Source: Odontocerum albicorne
Lineage: Eukaryota > Arthropoda > Insecta > Trichoptera > Odontoceridae
Length of the DNA stretch: 64,000 nucleotides
Assembly (NCBI GenBank): GCA_949825065.1
Contig: OX463855.1
Coordinates: 41,240,301-41,304,300, forward strand
Direction: 5' to 3'
Part shown: positions 55,616-64,000 of the stretch, piece by piece
Layout: each line of letters opens with the position of its first letter
How positions within the stretch are numbered: the stretch's first letter is position 1
Position numbers and translations under genes: made by a program
Notes under the pieces: model-generated
Seen by the model: the letters and a program-made list of their open reading frames with translations, nothing else
What the model was told of the DNA's origin: nothing
Databases searched by the model: none

Positions 55616-55779
55616 AAAAAATCATGCATTGTTTTTTTTTAAATATTTTTATCCTATAGTTATAAATATACTTATGTGTAGTGAATTTTTTTCATATATA
55701 TCGTGGTGGATTAATTAGAATTAATCCTATTGTATTAGATTTACGTGATTTCGCATTAAACAGGTTTTCCTGTATTTAA

Positions 55780-56084
55780 AAAAAGTACTTCCATTGTAGA
55801 GGAAAAAGGTCAAGAATACATAAAGACAATCACAAATTAAAATTCTCTTCAGCAAATATTGTATTTACTATACTATACTATATGATATAGTGTCAGAGCT
55901 TTTACAATATGGATAACTTATATACAAAGGTCAATTTATATGTACATTTTCTTTTCTTCAATGAATATTCAGCTGCTGTACTATGAAGCAGCACCGAGAA
56001 CTCTATGATGCACTTTTACACATCACTGCCTTCAAATTACAGTTCAAAGTGTCATTTTTGTTAAAAATTAACCAATAAATTAAA
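55780..56084. other. Intergenic sequence, nothing recognised
   Basis: AT-rich. No feature supported. Confidence 0.3.
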
Positions 56085-56394
56085 AGGGTCATCACATCAT
56101 TTTCCTGCCGGGGTAGGCTGAGAGGAGAGTGCCAGACTTTCCTATCTGTCACTACACAACTCCTTAGTCTTTTCCACATCTCCATATAACTTCTACGATT
56201 TCTCTGACTTTCTTCAAAATATCATTCACTTGATTCAACCATAATTTCTTTGGTCTTTCTCTCCCACTCAAATTTGCACTAAATATTTGTTTTGTTAGTC
56301 TTTCTTCATTCATTCGTTTTTCATGCCCAAACCATCTCAGCCTGCTCTTCTTCGTTTTATTCGACACATCAGCCTTAATTAAGGTCAAATTCAT
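56085..56394 (-). mobile_element. LINE RT C-terminal fragment, minus strand
   Basis: The minus strand reads LIKADVSNKTKKSRLRWFGH, ERLTKQIFSANLSGRERPKK and NDILKKVREIVEVIWR, then ESLALSSQPTPAGK-like text. Typical LINE ORF2 end, related to 6820-7190. Confidence 0.75.
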
Positions 56395-56645
56395 AATTAA
56401 TCATTCATTCACATTAATAATTAAGGTCACATTTATAATTAATCATTCATTCACATTAATAATTAAGGTCACATTCATAATTAATCATTCATACACATTA
56501 ATAATTAAGGTCACATTCATAATTAATCATTCATTCACATTAATAATTAAGGTCACATTCATAATTAATCATTCATTAGCATTAATAATTAAGGTCACAT
56601 TCATAATTAATCGTTCATTCGCATTAATAATTAAGGTCACATTCA
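56384..56645. repeat. Minisatellite, 44-bp units
   Basis: Six tandem units of CATTCATAATTAATCATTCA plus TTCACATTAATAATTAAGGTCACA, adjoining the LINE fragment; the unit contains AATTAAGGTCA from the LINE itself (CTTAATTAAGGTCAAATTC at 56376). Confidence 0.92.
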
Positions 56646-56795
56646 GCCCTAATCAATTCATTCCGTATTCTTCTCAATGCACGCATTTCTACATTTATTC
56701 GGCTCCTATTAGTCTTTTTTCATTTGCACGTAAGGTTTTACGTATAATCAAATTCAAATTGATACATTCAAGGATTACGTTGTATTGTATTACAC

Positions 56796-56870
56796 TTATG
56801 CTGTACAGTACAACCTGGCGGACTTACGATTATGAAGCAATTTCTTTCGACCAACCGGAAAAATGTTAAA
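56796..56870 (-). mobile_element. SINE/LINE tail fragment, minus strand
   Basis: TACAACCTGGCGGACTTACG and AGCAATTTCTTTCGACCAACC: reverse complement of the tail at 18770-18830. Confidence 0.6.
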
Positions 56871-57297
56871 TGTTTTTTTTTTGTTACTATCAGGAATGGA
56901 AATCTCCGGGCCAAGGAGGTCATCAGGAGAGCGAAGATATATCTTATATGAATAAGGTAACAAAGTTCCCAACTCCATTACCTAATGTCACCAATTTGTA
57001 GGCAGCGGATTAGTGATACAATGAGCTCTGAGATTCACTCGAGCTCTGAGATTCAGAGGAGTTGTTTCATAGCACAGCAATACTTTTATTGTGTTTTGTA
57101 ATTTTATACTAATGATATAAACCATTGGGAATAGTGAGGTGTCAAGGGGGAAATTTAGTTTTATTTAAATGTAAAAGTGAAATTAAACTAAAGTTATATA
57201 CAATACAATGAATTTGCTGTTAAATGATATCATAAAGAAACTATAAAAATACACACAATTAAAAATGAATTTAAAGAATATGTTCCTTAGTTTATTA
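56871..57297. other. Intergenic sequence, nothing recognised
   Basis: No feature supported. Confidence 0.3.
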
Positions 57298-57378
57298 CAT
57301 TCTCTCTCTCTCTCTCTTTGAATAATGGCCGTGAACTCCTATATATGAAGGAGTATACGCCAGTGTCGAGTGATGTTT
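57298..57378 (+). repeat. (TC)n plus ~70-bp repeated unit, copy 2
   Basis: Same as 19058-19142: AATGGCCGTGAACTCCTATA and GAAGGAGTATACGCCAGTGTC. Confidence 0.65.
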
Positions 57379-57765
57379 ATTACATTCCAATACAGCATAC
57401 CCCACCCCGCAGCAATCCATGTTTTTTCTGTGGTTCTCATTTTTAATATTTTGTACAACTGAACACTCTATTTTTCTATGGTTTACATAATATTGATATT
57501 TTATTCCCCTAAGAATCAAATAATTTGACAAATATTACAATTGTAGTATTTATTTGCGTATCTTATTTATTGTAAACCTTCAAATTGGTAGGAATAAAGT
57601 TGCTGAATATTGATGAGAAAATGACGATTTTGCTTTGGAAATAATTGTAATGTTTTTACATTTATTTTTAAATAGTACCGAATTAGACAAAATTTGGAAT
57701 AAAATGAACATTTTGCCATGTGTTGGTTGTTAAATGTAATATTGTATTAGACTCTTCTTGTATAC
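57379..57765. other. Intergenic sequence, nothing recognised
   Basis: The minus-strand 78-codon frame overlapping here shows no domain. Confidence 0.3.
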
Positions 57766-57835
57766 ACTAAAACCGACGGGTTTATAGTGGCAATCTCTTT
57801 TAAACAACCAGAAAGGTGTTATACTGCCGTCATAA
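57766..57835 (-). mobile_element. SINE/LINE tail fragment, minus strand
   Basis: ACCGACGGGTTTATAGTGGC and AATCTCTTTTAAACAACC: reverse complement of the shared tail. Confidence 0.6.
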
Positions 57836-58096
57836 GCAAAAACGTAGCTAACGGGAAAAAATCAGAAATTTAACTAAGTATGAGGCAATATTCCATATCA
57901 AATTCTGAACCATAATCCATAAAAAAGAAATACAGACAACCATTTATTTCAACACATAAATCAACATAATGTCTTTTTTAATTTTACGAAATACTAGGTT
58001 TTTCTAAGCAAAAAAACAGCAGGTGCCTATGCGCTTGCTGCGTTTTTGCTATTTAGCTGATTGTATCGATATTCAGCTGATTCATTTATAACTGTT

Positions 58097-58977
58097 TTAA
58101 CCCTTACAGGCTTAGTGGTACACGTTATGTACCACCTTTTTTTGACGCTGTACTGCACAGTGGTACACGCAATGTACCACTTATTAAACCTCTCTATATT
58201 GCTGCACGAACACTCAGATTATGTACCACTTCGTATAATATAATACTTATGACTCATATCCGCACAGCTGCAGGTCTGGTCCTGTTCAAATTCATTTAGC
58301 TTCTAATATTATTGACAGTTAGTTGTTCTTGGTGTGCCGATATGTGCGTATAAAAGAAAACGTTATATATTTGTATTAAATTTTAATAAAAAATAGTTGT
58401 GTTGTGATAAAATTGACTTCAGTAATTGTGGTAAATTTATATTTAGGTTATAAATTAATTTTACTTGGATGTATTTCGGCATTATTTGGTGGTACATTAG
58501 AAGTACCAGTGGAAATATGGACTAGTGGTACATAAGTTGTACCACCTCACCAGGAGTTCCTTGACCTACCGAGGAAGTGGAAATATGTTAATTTAGCATT
58601 TGTATGTATCATTTTTCAAACACATTAAAAAAAATAATGCGAGACTTGACTTTTTATTTTTTGTGTAGCCTGAGTAAAAATAAGTGAAGTTTGTAATTTA
58701 TTTTTATCAAACACTGGTTATTCCACTTTTTTGTAACAGTATAACCCTACCGGTTTCAAGACTTTCACCTCATCTTCAGGGGAGCACAAACAAGACTTGT
58801 TTGTGCTCCCCTGAAGATGAGGTGAAAGTCTTGAAACCGGTAGGGTTATACCGTTACAAAAAAGTGGAATAAACAGGGTTTGATGAAAATAAATTACAAT
58901 ATCTTTAAACCTCCACAACGTTAATGCCTTAACTATAAACAACATAAGTGAAGTTTATCTGTGCCTGTAAGGGTTAA
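58097..58977. mobile_element. piggyBac-like element (PB3) with subterminal GGTAC motifs
   Basis: TTAA ends with inverted termini TTAACCCTTACAGGC and GCCTGTAAGGGTTAA. Inside both ends are repeats of GTGGTACAC / ATGTACCAC (58109-58210 and 58488-58550), some as inverted pairs. No transposase. The palindrome 58691-58899 is nested in it. Confidence 0.85.
58691..58899. repeat. Near-perfect palindrome, ~104-bp arms, 1-base centre
   Basis: Centred on base 58795 (ACAAG-A-CTTGT). The arms mirror almost exactly through CTCCCCTGAAGATGAGGTG and AACCGGTAGGGTTATAC to AAATTAC. A single arm relative is at 30040-30135. Mirrored open frames on both strands are a consequence. Confidence 0.95.
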
Positions 58978-58979
58978 AG

Positions 58980-60217
58980 AACATAATTTCATAAATAAAA
59001 ACAAAGTATTATTTGGAATTTAGCTTCTAGAAATATAATATAGAAAAAGCCTACAGTTAATTTATAATTTATATGAAATTCATTAATTACCTTTTTTCAG
59101 TTTTATTTTTAAAATAAGTTAAATAAATAAGCTTAGTAGGACATTATATATATTCTTCAATAAAGAATCGAAACCTGAATTGATTTATCTCGAGTTATTT
59201 TGATATATGTTAAGTTTTGATTTAAAAAATAATTCATTATAAAAATTGAGAATTTGAAACATCATTTGATAATCTTACAGAAATAAGTAATACCATTTGT
59301 ACCATATATTATATAATATGTATGTATAAAGAAAATGGTATCACATAAGTGAGAGGAAATAAATAAAATAGAATTTTGTATGTCAGAAACAACACTTCTA
59401 CTTCTACACCAACAGTATAAACATTCTGGGACAATGGGTGTGTAACCTTCAAATTGATACATTTTTAAAAATACTGTGTTTTTGCCAGTAATGTCAATTA
59501 CATATCGTGGATATTGACAATTGTGCTGTATAAGGTTAAAAGATAAAAGTTTTGGTCAGAAATAACACTGCTAATACTATACAATTACTATAGATAAAAT
59601 CCGATAATTAGTATTATATTTTTCGTCATTTTCCAGGTTCCGAAATCTACTTTTCATAATAAATTCTATTGTTAATTCCAAAAACCAGGTACTTCATAAT
59701 TCCTAATGTTTTTTCGCCAAAAAATATTTATGAATTTTCCATGCAAATCCATGTAGTGGCCGGTCTTGGTCCTGGTGATGGTACAACCGGTATATTTGGC
59801 ACCAGTGAGTGATTTAATTCCTAGGGTTCTCCCTATATCCAAAGATTCAATAATGTACTATCCCAAGATTATTATCGTAAGTATGGGATTTTGAGTGTTC
59901 GCTTCATATAAATTATTACGTATTTTAAATTATTTTTAAATTTTACTTTAAATAATTTCATAACTGCGCAACATTAATTTGTCAAAAAACGTTGAATTGT
60001 AGATTATATCGTAATGAAGTGCACAACTCTATAAGAACCAATGACATCATCATATTTACGAGTATAATATGCATACAAATATAATCCGTGTAAACAAATG
60101 ACCATGTCAAATTTGAATGAGTGACAATTAAAACTTTTTTTTAAGTGGCATGCGTTGCGTTGGCTGTCCATGAAAATTAGTATGAATTTTTTGTATTTAT
60201 TTTACCATTAAATATGC
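58980..60217. other. AT-rich intergenic stretch, nothing recognised
   Basis: 1.2 kb with no supported ORF, repeat match or RNA. Confidence 0.35.
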
Positions 60218-60924
60218 TACAGTGAAACCCCATTTTTACATGCCCGGAATTCACGTTTTCCCGTTTTTATTTCCCGCCACTTACGTTTGAAATATTTAAA
60301 ATGCAAATCAATTTATAAACATATTTAATTAAATGCGCGACGATTTAAAATATTTTAAATGAATATTAGCAAGCAGAAATATGGTTTTTCTATTTATAGA
60401 CACGTGTGCGCCTGCAGCGCTCATGGTCAAGGTTGCACGAGTCCTGTAATACGATGCAATTGGTGGGAAATTTAGCGAATCAGAGGCAGGCAGACTGTGT
60501 ATCTATTTGGTCAATCTGTGCTTGTGTTTTAAACGTGTCGGTCGTGTACATACAATTTCAATTGTCGTGTGTCAATTTACATTTTTTTCATTTCTTTTAA
60601 TTTTTCGTTGAATCCCTTCAAATAATGTCTCAACAAAGAAAAATATTATCGATTCAAGAGAAAAGGAAAATTCTCGAAAAAGTGAATAAAACATGTTGGT
60701 TCACTTTCGTTCGCACGTGATTTGGGGATACCCATTACAACTTTGGCTACGATAATAAAAAATCGTGAATCGATTGAAAAAAGTTTTCCGATTTGCGTGA
60801 TTAACTAAATAAAAAATAATTTTTAATTTAACATTTTTTTTTCTAGCCCCGAATTTACGTTTTCCCTCCAATTACGTTTTTTTTATCAGTCCCTTCAAAA
60901 ACGTAAAAACGGGGTTTCACTGTA
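60218..60924 (+). pseudogene. Tigger/pogo-like element, transposase N-terminus only
   Basis: TA-flanked, with inverted ends TACAGTGAAACCCCATTTTT and its near-complement CGGGGTTTCACTGTA. The plus strand at 60625 opens MSQQRKILSIQEKRKILEKV, the CENP-B-type N-terminal HTH of Tigger/pogo transposases. It shifts frame within ~25 codons (a later LATIIKNRESIEK-like stretch is out of frame) and the DDE domain is missing. Confidence 0.85.
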
Positions 60925-61064
60925 TTATGCAAAATATTAAAGAAATATGTCAACAAAACTTCACTTAACTAAAATTATTTTTACCTTGAGAAAGGGAAAA
61001 AGGTCACAATGTTCCCAGATGATGTCGGTAAGTACCGTGAAAATTTTAATTTAATTTATATACA

Positions 61065-61205
61065 CATAAGAAATATACACAATTTGCGAAAAAACAACAG
61101 GTAATTTAATTTGGACATATAATTTTAATGGATCTGGGTTTGTTGCCTTTCATTTGTCGTGTCCCCAGTAAACTAGGCTTTTGCCTGTATCTCACTGAGG
61201 AAATT
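61065..61205 (-). mobile_element. LINE-L 3' end, minus strand, truncated
   Basis: GAAATATACACAATTTGCGA, AATGGATCTGGGTTTGTTGC and CCCAGTAAACTAGGCTTTTG: reverse complement of 23110-23255. Confidence 0.8.
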
Positions 61206-61209
61206 GTTT

Positions 61210-61805
61210 TTTAGGGATTGTGTAATTTAAATTTCTTTATGAAATTTGGTACCCTGAATTTCGAATTAAGACTTTTATTATATTGACATTCTGGAGTGCA
61301 AATTTTAATTTCTTTATAAAATTTGGTACCTTGAATTTCGAATTAACAGACTTTTACTATATTGACATTCTGGAATGCAAATTTCAATTGTGTTTTGGGG
61401 ATTGTGTAATTTGAATTTCTTTATGAAATTTGGTACCCTGAATTTCGAATTAACAGACTTTTACTATATTGACATTCTGGAGTGCAAATTTTAATTGTTT
61501 ATAGGGATTGTGTAATTTGAATTTCTTTATAAAATTTGGTACCTTGAATTTCGAATTAACAGACTTTTACTATATTGACATTCTGGAATGCAAATTTCAA
61601 TTGATTTTTAGGGATTGTGTAATTTGAATATCTTTATGAAATTTGGTACCCTGAATTTCAAATGAACAGACTTTTATTATATTGACATTCTGGAGTGCTA
61701 ATTTTAATTGTTTTTTAGGGATTGTGTAATTTGAATATCTTGATGAAATTTGGTACCTTGAATTTCGAATTAACATACTTTTACTATATTGACATTCTGG
61801 AGTAA
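61210..61805. repeat. Tandem array, ~105-120-bp units
   Basis: Five to six units of GGGATTGTGTAATTTGAATTTC, GAAATTTGGTACCCTGAATTTC and TATATTGACATTCTGGAGTG. Units differ alternately (CCCTG/CCTTG, TTTATGA/TTTATAA), hinting at a two-unit higher-order period. Confidence 0.9.
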
Positions 61806-62384
61806 AGGGTCCACCAAATTGAAACTTTTAACAAAGAATAAAAAAATGGAGAAATCTTAATAAAAAAAAGTGTGACTTCTAAATAAAACTTATAAATATG
61901 TTTCAAAAAGCAGTGACAATATGCTGCAGTTAATTTGGGGCTAACTTCCGCAGCAGATGGTGGTGTGTCGTATGTGTTATTCGTGATCATAATTTCTAAA
62001 GTTTTTACTGGCAGATACTCGGAAACTTATTTAAAAGAAAAAATTACTAACAATATTAAAAATATTTTTTTAATATTGTTGGTAATTTTTAACTAAAAAA
62101 ATCATCTTTAAATGTCAAGGGTTAAAATATTTTGTGATTGTTTTTATTGTATATGTTACAGTGGATGTAAACTATACTAGTGAAGGTACACCTTCTCCAA
62201 TATACTATAGTGTTGATTGTTCACATTTGCGAGTGAAAATGCATTTTTACTTTTCGTTGTTAGTGAATGTTCTAGAATATGAACATTCATGCGCAGCTGT
62301 GGTTCATACACTTTGAAATGCAAGACTCTTTAAGTGTAAATGTAAAAAAGAATGGCACTTTATGTACATGAAATGTAATCATTA
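61806..62384. other. AT-rich stretch with a small hairpin
   Basis: AACAATATTAAAAATATTTTTTTAATATTGTT at 62050-62081 is a short inverted repeat. The small frames here carry no domain. Confidence 0.4.
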
Positions 62385-62828
62385 TTTGACTTCCTAAAGT
62401 AAATAATTATTTGACTTCCTATAGTAAATAATTATTTGACTTCTTATAGTAAATAATTATTTGACTTCCTATAGTAAATAATTATTTGACTTCCTATAGT
62501 AAATAATTATTTGACTTCCTATAGTAAATAATTATTTGACTTCCTATAGTAAATAATTATTCGACTTTCTTAAGTAAATAATTATTTGACTTCCTATAGT
62601 AAATAATTATTTGACTTCCTATAGTAAATAATTATTTGACTTTCTAAAGTAAATAATTATTTGACTTCCTATAGTAAATAATTATTTGACTTCCTATAGT
62701 AAATAATTATTTGACTATCTAAAGTAAATAATTATTTGACTTTCTATAGTAAATAATTATTTGACTTCCTAAAATGAATAATTATTTGACTTTCTAAAGT
62801 AAATAATTATTTGACTTTCTATAGTAAA
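62385..62828. repeat. Minisatellite, 25-bp units
   Basis: About 17 units of AAATAATTATTTGACTTCCT plus ATAGT, with CTAAA or TTAAG replacing CTATA in some units. Confidence 0.94.
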
Positions 62829-63110
62829 CAAAAATGTTTATCAATAGATTTTTTGTTTTATTTTAATATTTACTTTCTCCAACCCCAGTAAGTAAAAGTT
62901 AACAGACACTAGCGAGTGTACAATCACCAGTGAATATGAATTTATTATTTTCAAACATACAATTTCTCTCACATTCACTGATTACTTTAGTGACGGTGAG
63001 CATTACTGTAAAATCCACTTCTACTGTGACATATATTGGAATCCACTTCCACTGTGACATATAGTATATTGGAAAATATTGTAAAAACAAATTTAAAGAA
63101 AAAGTTTCTC
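62829..63110. other. Spacer between two tandem arrays
   Basis: CACTTCTACTGTGACATATA and TTCCACTGTGACATATAG form a short direct repeat near 63018-63065. Nothing else seen. Confidence 0.35.
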
Positions 63111-64000
63111 AATCTCTGTATGTCTATGAATGTTAGTTGCTAATCTCTTTTGCACAATACAAATATCACTTTCAACGTTCGGAGTCACTTTGTATGTCTA
63201 CGAATGTTAGTTGCTAATCTCTTTTGCACATTACGAATATCACTATCAAGGTTCGGAGTCACTTTGTATGTCTATGAATGTTAGTTACTAATCTCTTTTG
63301 CACATTACGAATATCACTATCAAGGTTCGGAGTCACTTTGTATGTCTACGAATGTTAGTTGCTAATCTCTTTTGCACATTACGAATATCACTATCAAGGT
63401 TCGGAGTCACTTTGTATGTCTATGAATGTTAGTTGCTAATCTCTTTTGCACAATACAAATATCACTTTCAACGTTCGGAGTCACTTTGTATGTCTACGAA
63501 TGTTAGTTGCTAATCTCTTTTGCACATTACGAATATCACTATCAAGGTTCGGAGTCACTTTGTATGTCTATGAATGTTAGTTACTAATCTCTTTTGCACA
63601 TTACGAATATCACTATCAAGGTTCGGAGTCACTTTGTATGTCTATGAATGTTAGTTGCTAATCTCTTTTGCACATTACGAATATCACTATCAAGGTTCGG
63701 AGTCACTTTGTATGTGTATGAATGTTAGTTGCTAATCTCTTTTGCACAATACAAATATCACTTTCAACGTTCGGAGTCACTTTGTATGTCTACGAATGTT
63801 AGTTGCTAATCTCTTTTGCACATTACGAATATCACTTTCAAGGTTCGGAGTCAATTTGTATGTCTATGAATGTTAGTTGCGTATCTCTTTTGCACAATAC
63901 AAATACCACTTTCAAGGTTCGGAGTCACTTTGTATGTCTGTGAATGTTAGTTGCTAATCTCTTTTGCACATTACGAATATCACTATCAAGGTTCGGAGTC
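63111..64000. repeat. 74-bp satellite, continues past the right edge
   Basis: Twelve units: TTTGTATGTCTATGAATGTT, AGTTGCTAATCTCTTTTGCA, CATTACGAATATCACTATCA, AGGTTCGGAGTCAC. A variant unit (CAATACAAATATCACTTTCA) recurs at about 63163, 63459, 63755 and 63903, mostly four units (~296 bp) apart. Confidence 0.95.

Larger units (their letters stand above)
54324..55774. mobile_element. Tigger/pogo-like element carrying a minisatellite
   Basis: TA-flanked ends TATAGAAAAACCTCGCTTAA and the inverse TACAGGAAAACCTGTTTAA (imperfect). The interior holds ten ~93-bp tandem units and a second MITE at 55402-55615. No transposase remains. Confidence 0.65.

Noticed and set aside
58684..58945. Pair of similar frames on opposite strands
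   Set aside because: They are the mirrored arms of the palindrome at 58691-58899.
62385..62828. Regular short repeats resembling a CRISPR array
   Set aside because: Units are contiguous with no unique spacers, and the genome is a eukaryote's.

Overview
The window is a stretch of nuclear DNA from an insect. It is AT-rich and intron-bearing, and it is crowded with mariner, pogo/Tigger, hAT and piggyBac-like elements, non-LTR retrotransposon fragments, tRNA-derived SINEs and minisatellites. The order cannot be fixed from sequence alone.

Only two host genes are supported, both on the + strand. The first is a bHLH transcription factor gene of the Fer3/FERD3L (Nephew of atonal 3) type, four exons over 4774-18260. 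Its three downstream exons join in frame and encode the whole bHLH domain; its short first exon is less certain. The second is the WD40 gene DNAAF10 (WDR92/Monad), six exons over 23463-39666. It joins without a break into 358 residues, essentially the length of the human protein. A 14-bp X-box (RFX site) lies about 140 bp upstream of its ATG, which fits a motile-cilium gene.

Layout. 1-4.7 kb: two minisatellites and LINE remnants. 4.8-18.3 kb: Fer3, with introns holding LINE pieces, a TTAA element, a SINE, an LTR-like 567-bp element, a three-deep nest (mariner in pogo-type element in an older element), a MITE, a mariner copy 57 bp past exon 3, a hAT element, a fold-back mariner derivative and a long palindrome. 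18.3-23.4 kb: SINE, LINE pieces, palindromic elements. 23.5-39.7 kb: DNAAF10, whose introns hold mariners, MITEs, a pogo-type element, LINEs, TTAA elements and a palindrome interrupted by the second LTR-like element. 39.7-64 kb: no host gene found; it holds more mariners including one intact copy (51451-52740), minisatellites, piggyBac-like and Tigger-like elements, and a 74-bp satellite running off the right edge.

The most notable points are: the intact DD34D mariner; a seven-copy mariner family in which different copies lost different parts of the transposase and whose deletions are shared in a pattern that does not fit a simple tree; several insertions for which the empty target site is present elsewhere in the window; two copies of an LTR-like element with a primer-binding-site-like motif and 5-bp target duplications; two DNAAF10 introns sharing a roughly 380-bp segment; and SINEs that share their 3' tail with a local LINE.
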